64,000 nucleotides of DNA from Ancylostoma caninum (lineage: Eukaryota; Nematoda; Chromadorea; Rhabditida; Ancylostomatidae). Position 1 is the first letter of the stretch, and the number at the start of each line of letters is the position of its first letter. Below the pieces are notes generated by a model. That model ran no database searches. It saw only the letters and a list, made by a program, of their open reading frames with translations, and was not told the origin of the DNA. This document shows positions 55,167-64,000 of the stretch, piece after piece. The DNA is taken from NCBI GenBank assembly GCA_037903475.1, contig JBAJFG010000281.1, forward strand, positions 310,001 to 374,000, in the 5' to 3' direction. Position numbers and translations under genes: made by a program.

Positions 55167-56675
55167 GAGGTTTGATCTCCGAGTTCTGGAATATTTTCTT
55201 CGTAACTCGTCTATTTCAAGAAGTTTGTGCAGAAGTGTATGGCAGGAAAGGAGGAAAAAGCAGTTACTGGGCAGAAATACTTGACCGAAATGATAAAACT
55301 ACGTAGTTACTGCTGCTACGAAGTGATTTCGTTATCGCAACAATAAAGATAACCATTGGTCTTTGGGAGAACATCTCCTAGTTTCAGGAACGGTCGCACG
55401 CCTAGGTGCCTGTTCTAGAGAAGCATTCCATAGTCATGTGTTCCGCCATTAAAGGCACTGTCTCACCTCAGAATTGGTTTTGAGATTTTGATGTGAAAAG
55501 AATCTCCAGGAACTGCTGATCAGAATGGCATATGTGATTCCGTGCAAAATTGCCGAAAAATTCCGTTTTTGAGCTTTTTCTTTAGGAGCCTGCGGGTGGG
55601 GCCGAGGGGCGGAGCCAAGACACTGTCTGGATGATTCACTCCCTGGGGCACACCTTCTGGGGGGATTCGTTTTTCTCATGAGAGTTCCGCATCCATTCCC
55701 CATCAGAATAGAAACTGCGCTTCAAGCGTGACGAGCAAAGGAATACATGAGGTGAAAACCCCGTGACTTCGCATTGGCCCCGCCCACAGGCTCCTCAATA
55801 AGTGCGGGTGAAAAGGGCTTTTTCAGCAGTTTTCAGGGAATCACAGAAACCTTTGTGATCAGCAGCTAGCGGAGATTCTTTTTATGCAAAAATCTCAAAG
55901 ATGAGACGGTGCCTTCAAAGTGTCAGCCGTCAGTAGTCGGTGTGTTAGAGTGCAACATATGAAAATATTAAAAAAGCATAGTTTTACCCACATATATTAT
56001 CAAAAATACAACCTGATTTGAGTATATTCACGAAATATTCTGCTGAATACGTGCCATTTGATTTTGGACTACGCCTCATCTAGCCATGTGGCGGTTTCTC
56101 CTCCTCTGACGCCTCTTCCGAGAATTCATTTGTGATAACTACTGGCTGCTGGTTGTCTGTTTGTTCCTTTAGAGGGCATTTTTCTAACAATTCATTTTTT
56201 TGCACCACCTGCTCACACGGGAATATTTTATGGACATGAAGAGTACATTTTGCGTGATGCACCATGTGTATCACGTGGCCACACGAGGACGGAAGAGAGT
56301 GGTACACCATGTGCATCACGCTAGGCGCGATGTGTCAATGAAACTAACCACCATCATTCGCCTTTTTTATCGAACGATCCACAGCCAGCTCAGTAAATGT
56401 ACGAGCTTTCTGCGCTCAACATTTGCAGCATAGCCACGCCCCTGAGATCCCATTGCTTCTGGCACGATACCACTCCATCACAAGAGCTAGGGTGACATGC
56501 TCGGGACCAATTATATTATTTGACAAGAAAATCATCTCGAAAATGGGCGAGTTTCACTAATTTCCATGTACTTAACTTCACATATGTATATGTATATATC
56601 TGTGTATATATTTGTTCTGAACCAAAAAGATGGTGAACGCGCGTCAAAAAGAATTCAAAAAGTCATTCAAAAATA
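55167..56675. other. Intergenic DNA between the lipase genes
   Basis: It includes the presumed promoter of copy 1. A GC-rich patch (55580-55700) has short inverted matches to 55770-55830 (GGAGCCTGCGGGTGGGGCC against GGCCCCGCCCACAGGCTCC), suggesting a small element at about 55470-55920. No gene is seen. Confidence 0.5.
55585..55800. repeat. Inverted repeat, probable small palindromic element
   Basis: AGGAGCCTGCGGGTGGGGCC at 55586-55605 is inverted as GGCCCCGCCCACAGGCTCCT at about 55776-55795. Flanking CTCAGAATTGGTTTTGAGAT and related AT-rich sequence may extend it to about 55465-55920. Confidence 0.6.
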
Positions 56676-56681
56676 TTTATT
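56676..56681 (-). terminator. Poly(A) signal of lipase copy 2
   Basis: AATAAA on the minus strand, about 60 bases after the stop codon of the second lipase. Confidence 0.6.
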
Positions 56682-56741
56682 ATTGTCATTCGAGTCGTAG
56701 TAGCAATTTTCCATCATCAGCACCATCTATAGACTTCGTTC

Positions 56742-59700
56742 TCAGGGACATCCTTTCCCACCCCATTCGCCGATGTTCTTGTCGAAATAATACAGATGCT
56801 CCGAAAATGCGTCACTGATCACAGTGTTGCTGCAGTAGTCGCCGTCAGCTTCTTGACAGATGGTGTACGGCTGCCCGACGGCCATATTGTTGTTGTACCT
56901 GCAAAAAAAAAAGGCTTATACTTTTTCGAACACTAGTGAAATCTGATCTACAGATCCCGGTGTTAAGTGGAACTATAAACGCACCAAACTTCGTAGCGGT
57001 GATGGAACAGTTTGTCGCGTCCAAGTCGTGGAGGAATATGAGGCACTGGGTCGTTTTGGTGGACAATGCGATAAGCGTAAGGAAACTGAAAACAAGTAAA
57101 ATTTTTGAGGTGAATTATTCTTCAGGAATTCTATTGCCATCAGCAACAGCAACAAATTAGCAGCGACAGTAGCAAGAATTACAGAAGCGGCGACAACAGT
57201 TGAAACAGCAGCCGACACCAACAAAAATAATAACAACAGCAACAACAACAAGTACAAAAGCGAAATTGGCGTTAGCAACAACATTAGTAGCAGCAGCAAC
57301 AACAACAACAACAACGACAATACAACAACAAGGACAACAACAACAGCGCCTCCTTTAATGACAGCAGCAACAAAGTTGACAACAACATCAACAACAACAA
57401 ATAAAAGGCCAACAACAAAAGTAACCAAATCACCACAGCAACATGCAGTAACAGTGGTTACAACACGAGCGACATGAACGTGTGAAAACGTTAACTCTAA
57501 AAAAACAACGACAACAGCAGTAAAAACATGGGAGCAGCAACAGTAGCGACAACAACAACAAGGTCAACAACAACAGTGACAACAAAAACAACAACAACAA
57601 CGAATCGAAAACACGTTCATGACGTTTCTTGGCGCACTTTCTAGTGTACAAAAGAACAAATAACAGATAAATTAGTAAGTGAAGAAGTAAGTAAGTAAAC
57701 AACAGGAACGGAGCGAAAGAAAAACAACTCCACGTTTATTAGGTTTTGTTGCGCACTTTTAATGAAGAGATGACAAATATAAGTAAATAGGTGAATAAGT
57801 GAGTAAAATAGGAATAATTATGTGAATAAATGAGGAGATCAACAACAACAACAATAGTAGGAACAGCAACAACATCAGTCTATCTGATTATAGAGCCACG
57901 CACAGTCGGGTCCGGCAGCCACTGCAAATGGGCGCCGGCGGGCGCCGGCCGCCGCCATCCTCCGGCGCTCCGTTATTAATGAGCTATAAATCACTCGAGC
58001 TTGGAAGAAAGCGAAGAAAAATACAATTTCAGTCCATAGTAGACAGAGTGCAGTGGAAATGTTAAGGCTATAAAGTAGGAGACCATTTTCACAACTTTCA
58101 CGTTTTTCATTTTTGTGATTTTCATGGGGAAAGATTTCTGAATGCACAATAAGCGAAGCCAACTCTTCCATTTTCTGCTATAGTACACTGCTTCGCGAAT
58201 ACAAAAATGGCCGTTATTCCTCTATTGATGAACACAGTACTTCAGTTATCCCATCTGAATAATGAAGCTCATCCAATTCGGGATCCTCATAAATAATTGA
58301 AATCCGTGTAAATTGTTCCATATCCATTGCGAAGTAGTTCTACCGCTGTCATTTACCTTTCGTGGAGCAGTCCTTTACGGCGGAGTTACTCTCTCCCGGT
58401 TTCCCTCAACTTTGAAAAAGTGTTTTTTCACTATTACTTACACTTATCGTAGTTTATCTTCGAAATTTATGCAAAACGTTGCCGGATGCCTTCCTGGACT
58501 ACCCGAAGGAGATCACGGGGGACGTTCCAAGCAGTGAACCCCAAACACTGCGATACTTAACTCTGGATCTCCAACGGAGTGGAACCAGCGATAGGGACAG
58601 ATTGCAATCTGCCACTCAAACCACTGAGCCATCCGGGCTACTTTTTATGTTGGAGTTTGTTAGATAACTGCAGCAGTCGTAGGCAGCATACTATATGTAT
58701 TTGCAAAACGGGGGCACAGGGCAGGATTCGATCCCCTGACCACCACAACGTCGATCATTCGCTCAACCCACTGAGCTATGCGCGCACGCGATGCAACATA
58801 CAAATAGTGTCCAATCTTACTTACACTTACACTTATCGTAGTTTATCTTAGAAATTTAGGTGAAAAGGGAGTTGGGTGGGGCCACTCCTGTGAAGCCTAA
58901 GCCTAAGCCTTAAACCCATTCTTAAGCATAGGGTTAGGCTTATCTACCCTGTCTACTATGGACTAAAATTGTATTTTTCTTCGCTTTCTCCCAAGCTCGA
59001 GTGATTTATAGCTCATTAATACCGGGGCGCCGGAGGGTGGCGGCGGCCGGCGCCCGCCGGCGCCCATTTGCAGTGGCTGCCGGACCGAACTGTACCGTGG
59101 CGTCGTGCCATGTGGCGAAATCGTAGTCACCAGTCCTGGGTTGGCCGAAGGTGACTAGTCTGACATTCTCTGGAGTCCACATATTCCACTTCACTAGGTA
59201 CGAGGCTGTTATGGTGGCGATCGATGCTCCCAAGGAGTGACCGGTGACCTATGATTACAACGTATTGTTACTATGAAAAATGTCAGTTCTAGTATATTCT
59301 TATTTTTAAAAGCTTCAAAAAATTACAGGACATGTGCACAGATACGATTCCTCTGGAGAAAATGTTTGCTAAATAAATTGAATGTGTGTTTGAGAGACGA
59401 AATTCAAGATAATGACCGAAATTTTTGTAAAAATTCTGTCTTACGAAGTCTGCGGAAATAAAATTTTACAAATAGTCTGGCTTTCCCTGCTTAACTTACA
59501 TAGACTTTGTAGTCCGGATACTGGTACTTGAGTGTGCGAACTTGTTGTTCGAGTCCTCCATTCCAGAGGAAGAAGAACGCGTTGTGGAAGTATTTGAACA
59601 GGTGTCCGTTGTCAAAGAATGCAACTTTGTCTCTAGAAAGTGTTTGTACTGCTAAATAATATTTTTGCTACTAAATTCTTGGGTATCATGGTGAATTCAT

Positions 59701-61374
59701 ACCCACACTGCATTCGTCTCGGCGAGGCAGAAACTTTTTGTTAGAAGAAGAAGACTAGACAGGTGAACGGACGCACGCACGAGGGGGGGGGGGGGGGAAT
59801 TGCGTTAGAGCTTTTCTTATTGCTTTTTATATATTATAATCTTGTAATTTGGTCTTAGAAGCACGCACGCAGCAATTACTAGTTGGCAATCATAGAAGGT
59901 TCTCACGTGAAGAAGCTGAGAATCTCATCGGTCATCTGGTAGCTACCATCAGTACCTTCGAAAGATATGATGACGGCCTTCTCCACTGGATCCCACGCTG
60001 TGTAACCATGGCAGTGAACATCTGGAAGACTTATTTCTAGTGACAACTTCTTTAACTTTTACTATTTTTCATTTATTTATACCCTGTCATGGAAAACTTG
60101 TTTTACTAGCACTATGTAGTGCAATTCAATTCTCTCGCGGAAGCCCTTGGAGAATTCATCCTTGTTGTTCCCTTTTTCCACCACTCAAACTTGGGTAATC
60201 GAACCGTTCGCAACATAGTTTCATTGACTGTAAGAGTGCTTTGATCTAGATAACGTGAAAATGCTGGAGTTGGGTAATTAAACCACACCACGATCACCAA
60301 TTACCGCCAATTTTAATATTTTTATGATAATTTTAATATATTTCGAGTTCACAATACCAATTTTACACACATCTAATTACACATTCACACATCTAATTTT
60401 TCTTGACTTTGCATATGAAGAGATTTATGATTTATTTTTCTTTTATGCAAAGAAAAAGTAGTTCTCACCTGGTGTTTCTGTAGCGCACTTGACCCTTACA
60501 CTCTGGTAATACGAAGCATGAGGAATTTGGGCTCTGCAATTGAACAAAAACTAATAATGTTGTTAAATCAAGATTGAGCAAGTAAATAAATGAATAGATA
60601 AATAAAGAAATAAATAGATAAATGAATAAACAAACCAATAAGTAGAGAAGTCAGTAAATAAATAAAGAAATAAAGAAATAAATAAACGAGTGTTTGAAGC
60701 ATAGAATATCCTTGAAAGAGAGTACCAGTAAAGAATTTTGCTCCTGAGCTCTTGTGTTACTCGAAGCGTGTTGCTACGGTGGCTTTTTGCCAGCACCGAA
60801 AATCGATAATGTATCGGCAGTAAATGATTCTCTCATCAGCAATTCTGGGTAGTTGCAAGTAGTACAGATAAAATTTCCTCGTCACTCCAATGCGTGCGAC
60901 TGCGTCGCGGCTACGCGTGCGGTTGCGATGCGGCCAAGCACAATGGGGCTGAATTGCGTTGCAGTAGCGTGCAGTATTGTAGTGTGTGACTTACTTCAAA
61001 CATAGAGCCGGACTCTTCGCGTATACTCCTGCCACGATTGGAGTGATGTAGTAACGGGCGAACGTCTCATTGTAGGCGTAGGCTGGATCCGGTAGACGTG
61101 GGCAATTCAGCAAGAGCTGCAACGGGGAACGTTATTGAAATGCAGCTTGGCCATCGAAGAATGCTTACTTTCACGCCAGATTTACACTTCGTTGTTGAAT
61201 CCTCGCACGTTTTCGCTTCAGGACACCATCTGAAACTCTGGCTCTTCACAAAATAGGATTTTCTTCCAGAGAAACTCACGTTTTGCTCTGCTGAATGCAC
61301 TGAGTGCATTGTTGCAAGTCTTGAGGAAGAACCAGCGCAAGAAGGTGAAGTACGACGAGAGCACGTAAGAGCAT
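56742..61374 (-). CDS. Secreted class-3 lipase, copy 2, 333 aa
   Basis: Nine exons in phase: 61280-61374, 61169-61229, 60995-61116, 60469-60533, 59907-60021, 59500-59632, 59096-59248, 56985-57085, 56742-56898. Exon lengths equal those of copy 1 except the last (157 versus 163 nt), proving tandem duplication. Signal peptide MLLRALVVLHLLALVLP; triad Ser202 (GHSLGAS), Asp260 (HQNDPVPH) and His276 (FHHRYEVW). It ends EWGGKGCP. The protein appears intact. Intron 7 has grown to 2,010 bp (593 bp in copy 1) through a CAA-repeat field and a TIR element. The element begins two bases inside the intron, so the 5' splice site is now GTACAG. Whether it splices normally is the main uncertainty about expression. 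Confidence 0.92.
57125..57880. repeat. (CAA)n-rich field in lipase-2 intron 7
   Basis: About 750 bp dominated by AAC/CAA/CAG trinucleotides with scattered GACAACAAC variants, then AAGTAAATAGGTGAATAAG-type tetranucleotides. Long leucine- or valine-rich frames on the minus strand are artefacts of the repeat. Confidence 0.9.
58565..58640 (-). tRNA. tRNA-like sequence inside the TIR element (copy 1, a)
   Basis: On the minus strand, GCCCGGATGGCTCAGTGGTT-type D-arm/A-box sequence, an anticodon-like stem CAGAT-TGCAATC-TG and a B-box-like GGTTCCACTCC are in tRNA order. Acceptor pairing is poor. It is probably a tRNA-derived relic rather than a working tRNA; the same sequence occurs at 62649. Confidence 0.4.
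58710..58788 (-). tRNA. tRNA-like sequence inside the TIR element (copy 1, b)
   Basis: On the minus strand, TAGCTCAGTGGGTTGAGC is a good A box and D arm. GGTCAGGGGATCGAATCCTG forms a T arm with a B-box-like core. No convincing anticodon stem is present, so function as a tRNA is unlikely. The second copy (62500) is closer to pairing at its acceptor. Confidence 0.4.
59786..59800. repeat. Poly-G run
   Basis: About 15 G in a row inside lipase-2 intron 5; simple sequence. Confidence 0.9.
60184..60205 (-). other. SL1-like 22-mer in lipase-2 intron
   Basis: On the minus strand GGTTCGATTACCCAAG followed by TTTGAG matches the nematode SL1 spliced leader at 20 of 22 positions (positions 5-6 differ). 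It is followed by TGG, not the GT donor of an SL RNA gene, and no Sm site is evident. Confidence 0.5.
60263..60284 (-). other. Second SL1-like sequence, 79 bp upstream of the first
   Basis: On the minus strand GGTTTAATTACCCAA is identical to the first 15 bases of SL1; the remaining seven bases differ (CTCCAGC). Confidence 0.45.
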
Positions 61375-61761
61375 TAGGTCCTAGCTCCAAGTTCTGCAAT
61401 ATTAGTGCTCGTTTGCTTGGCAAGATGATATTTTTTAAAGGCGACAGGAGACTAACAAGCCATCAGACAGCCTAAGACCTCTGAAAAAAGGCTGAATGTA
61501 GCCACAATTAGCGCTGCCACCGTGTGATTGCGTTATCTACACAGCGGAGATAACAGGTGGTCTTTATAAGAACACCACCCAGGTTGAAGGTCGGGAGTCA
61601 CCTGCGCCAAGCGTTTAATGGTGGAAATGTTTGTGAATTACTGCCAGGTTACTGCATCATCTCTGAGCTAATTTCATTTAATTATACGGTCTCCATCAAC
61701 CTATTTGCAGTTATTGTAACTTCAGAATTATTAAATTCTGAATTTGCAAAAGCATGAGAGG
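61375..61761. other. Upstream region of lipase copy 2
   Basis: AT-rich, with no gene. The promoter must lie here; I see no motif strong enough to name. Confidence 0.4.
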
Positions 61762-61860
61762 GAAGAAAGCATGGATCCGAGAAGGCACTGGTCAAGGGTT
61801 CAATCCCAGCAGAGAGGGATTGAACCCTTGACCAGTGCCTTCTCGGATCCATGCTTCTTC
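61762..61860. repeat. Near-perfect hairpin with ~45-bp arms and tRNA-like T-arm motif
   Basis: The left arm 61762-61807 and right arm 61816-61860 are inverse except for one extra A in the left arm; the loop is eight bases. Each arm contains AAGGGTTCAATCCC, a B-box-like tRNA T-arm sequence, at the loop end. Confidence 0.95.
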
Positions 61861-61899
61861 AAACAACTAGGCATCGAGAAGGTAGCGCCCACCAGTCTA

Positions 61900-62168
61900 C
61901 AGCGAACGGCAATGGCGGTGGCCCATCTGCGGCCTCGAGAAGGACGCAGCGCGACCGCGCCGCGCGCACTGGATCGGTGTCGTCGCTGCCGGAATGCTAT
62001 TTCTGGGGTCTTTCCTTCCCGATTTGCTTGAAAATTCTTAAAATAGCGTAGAAAAGCTGCTAGAAATTTCATAACAGCAGCAGAATACATAGGCTACGGC
62101 GCGCGCGGCGTGGTTGCGCGAAGTCCTTCTCGAGGCCGCAAATGCGCCAACGCCGTTGACGTCCACTG
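61900..62168. mobile_element. MITE, CAGTGGACGTC family, TA-flanked
   Basis: Left end CAGCGAACGGCAATGGCG, right end GCCGTTGACGTCCACTG, both next to TA. The interior matches the copy at 50002 (GGTGGCCCATC, GGAATGCTATTTCT, TTCCCGATTT). Confidence 0.85.
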
Positions 62169-62499
62169 TACGTAGACTTATCACCCGCATTTGTTTGGTC
62201 AAGCTAAGAACATTTAAGAATCAAAAAAATCACAGAGTGAAAAAAACCCGAGATCCAGAGCTTTCTGCATCGTTGCGATTGCCCAAGGCCAGCTCAACGC
62301 GGGATAAAATTGTGAGCTACTACCACATTTATCTTGGGTCACCTACAGCCTAACCCTATGCTTAAGAATGGGTTTAAGGCTTAGGCCTAGGCTTCACAGG
62401 AGTGGCCCCACCCAAATCCCTTTTCACCTAAATTTCTAAGATAAACTACGATAAGTGTAATTGTAAGTAATAGTGGACACCATTTGCATGTTGCATCAC

Positions 62500-62577
62500 G
62501 TGCGCTCATAGCTCAGTGGGTTGAGCGAATGATCGACGTTGTGGTGGTCAGGAGATCGAATCCTGCCCTATGCGCCC
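62500..62577 (+). tRNA. tRNA-like sequence in the truncated TIR element (b)
   Basis: TAGCTCAGTGGGTTGAGC is the A box and D arm, and GGTCAGGAGATCGAATCCTG the T arm. The 3' TATGCGCCC can partly pair with the 5' GTGCGCTCATA. The anticodon stem is not convincing. Same sequence as 58710-58788. Confidence 0.4.
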
Positions 62578-62648
62578 GTTTTGCAAATACATATAGTATG
62601 CTGCCTACGGCTTCTGCAGTTATCTAACAAACTCCAACATAAAAAGTA

Positions 62649-62722
62649 GCCCGGATGGCTCGGTGGTTTGAGTGGCAGATTGCAATCTGTCCCTATCTCT
62701 GGTTCCACTCCGTTGGAGATCC
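62649..62722 (+). tRNA. tRNA-like sequence in the truncated TIR element (a)
   Basis: GCCCGGATGGCTCGGTGG begins it. The stem CAGAT/ATCTG encloses a loop that would put GCA at the anticodon (Cys), and GGTTCCACTCC is the B-box-like part. Acceptor ends do not pair well. Probably a relic. Confidence 0.4.
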
Positions 62723-63409
62723 AGAGTTAAGTATCGCAGTGTTTGAGGTTCACTGCTTGGAACGTCCCCCGTGATCTCCTTCGGGTAGTCCAGGAAGGCA
62801 TCCGGCAACGTTTTGCATAAATTTCGAAGATAAACTACGATAAGTGTAAGTGTGAGTAATAGTAATAGTGTGAGTAATAGTGAAAAACCACTTTTTCAAA
62901 GTTGAGGGAAACCGGGAGAGAGTAACTCCGCCGTAAAGGACTACTCCACGAAAGATAAATAACAGCGGTAGAACTAATTCGCAATGGATATGGAACAATT
63001 TATACGGATTTCAATTATTTCTGAGGGTCCCGAATTGGATGAGCTTTATTATTCGGATGGGATAACTGAAGTACTGTGTCCATCTATAGAAGAATAGCGA
63101 CCATTTTTGTATTCGCGAAGCAGGGTACTATAGCAGAAAATGGAAGAGTTGGCTTCGCTTATTGTGTGTTCAGAAATCTTTCCGCATGAAAATCACAAAA
63201 ATGAAAAAACGTGAAAGTTGTGAAAATGGTCCCCTGCTTTATAGCCTTAACATATCCACTGCAATCTGTCTACTATAGACTAAAATTATATTTTTCTTCG
63301 CTTTCTCCCAAGCTCGAGTGATTTATAGCTCATTAATACCGGAGCGCCGGAGGGTGGTAGCGACCGGCGCCCGCCGGCGCCCATTTGCAGTGGCTACCGG
63401 ACCCGACTG

Positions 63410-64000
63410 TAACTGATGCAGGTAACCCAGCGCTGCTTTTGGCGAAACCAGTAAGCAATGCATATGTAGCTGTTGATGCCTTCCCATCACTGTGAGCCTT
63501 ACCCAGAGATGAGCCCTGCTTAAGCGCTGACCCCTGGGCTTGGATGCATCACTGGAAGGACAGCCACATTTGGGAAATCAGGAGAATCAAAGAATGAAAA
63601 CGAAGAACCCTGATCCACGGTCATAGCGATTACCCAGGATCAGCGTGTTGAGACGCGTGCTAGCGATGGATGAATTTGTAAGGATGAGTTATCTCACACA
63701 TATGGGCATGACTACCCATCTGTAGCAGCTAGGCATAGACAAGGTCATGTATGGGTAATCACGTTGTTGGGAGTCAGGTAAGTGGTACATTTGAGTACCG
63801 TAACACGTTTACCATTGGTAATCCCAATGACGTAGTCGAGTCTCGACGTCATTACCACTAGTTGACATCGTATTACCTGAAATGCTGTGTTCTTAGTCAT
63901 GGATGTGTTCCTACAGCGAAAATTTATACTAGATGCCTGTGTTTGTCGTAAATTATCATAGATGCACACATAGATTTCCCATGATGACTGATCAATATGG
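63410..64000. other. Right end of window, no gene
   Basis: No supported exon. From about 63920 AATTTATACTAGATGCC and the following sequence to the window edge look like the left part of a diverged GCGTGCGTC-family MITE cut by the window. Confidence 0.45.

Larger units (their letters stand above)
57903..59092. mobile_element. TA-flanked TIR element with two tRNA-like sequences (full copy)
   Basis: The left end CAGTCGGGTCCGGCAGCCAC and right end GTGGCTGCCGGACCGAACTG are inverted and continue complementary for about 160 bp each, with GGCGCCGGCGGGCGCC near the tips. The flank is TA at the right (59093-59094) and CA at the left. About 1.19 kb, with no protein. The interior carries tRNA-like sequences at 58565-58640 and 58710-58788. 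TA flanks suggest Tc1/mariner mobilisation (inference). Confidence 0.85.
62353..63409. mobile_element. Second, inverted and truncated copy of the tRNA-carrying TIR element
   Basis: Its right end GGCTACCGGACCCGACTG with TA at 63410-63411 matches the left end at 57903. The sequence then follows the first copy backwards to CCTATGCTTAAGAATGGG at 62353, where it stops without the other ~160-bp TIR. The copies differ at scattered positions. The two face each other around lipase copy 2. Confidence 0.85.

Noticed and set aside
56973..57702. Long leucine/valine-rich minus-strand frames
   Set aside because: They translate the CAA/AAC trinucleotide field in lipase-2 intron 7; no splice sites or start context.
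58479..58667. 62-codon frame (MPDAFLDYPKEITGDV...), also at 62620-62808
   Set aside because: Identical frames occur because both lie in the two copies of the TIR element and cross its tRNA-like sequence; no coding evidence.
60184..60205. Functional SL1 RNA gene
   Set aside because: The leader-like 22-mer is not followed by a GT donor or a clear Sm site, so it is reported only as SL1-like.

Overview
The window looks like nematode nuclear DNA, most likely from a strongylid or hookworm-like worm. Genes are split into small exons with pyrimidine-rich TTTCAG-type acceptors and GTAAGT/GTGAGT donors. Introns range from about 50 bp to over 10 kb. Intergenic DNA is packed with short terminal-inverted-repeat (TIR) elements, TTCA/GAAT microsatellites and decayed retroelements. 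Nothing bacterial is present. All gene models are hand-spliced: exon phases were checked for consistency, but no transcript or database was available.

Layout. (1) 5.7-25.7 kb, plus strand: most of a CRIM1/CRM-1-type gene, a cysteine-rich BMP-binding membrane protein. It has an IGFBP-like part, CRIM-specific cysteine repeats, six VWC domains flanking antistasin repeats, one transmembrane segment and a short tail. The first exons were not found and probably lie left of the window. (2) 26.9-28.2 kb, minus: 3' part of an unidentified multi-pass membrane protein. (3) 29.6-30.2 kb: LINE relic. (4) 31.7-33.9 kb, minus: a complete ZFAND2/AIP-1 stress protein with two AN1 zinc fingers and a UIM. (5) 34.7-37.3 kb: a 430-bp inverted repeat whose arms carry a transporter-like terminal exon. 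(6) 41.3-48.1 kb, plus: a complete DDX5/DDX17-type DEAD-box RNA helicase with RGG tails. (7) 48.5-49.0 kb: 3' end of a Penelope-like retroelement with a hammerhead-like motif. (8) 49.3-52.0 kb, minus: a six-exon, 279-residue membrane protein with a basic tail, not identified. (9) 52.5-55.2 and 56.7-61.4 kb, minus: two tandemly duplicated secreted class-3 lipases with nine collinear exons each.

The genes do not form an evident pathway. The two lipases are a recent tandem duplication; the others look like independent housekeeping, stress and developmental genes. The most striking non-genic structure is a ~1.2-kb TA-flanked TIR element carrying two tRNA-like sequences. One copy sits exactly in the 5' splice site of lipase copy 2; a second, inverted and truncated copy lies upstream of that gene. 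Also notable are two near-perfect ~46-bp-arm hairpins, three SL1-like sequences inside genes or introns, and several palindromic MITE families.
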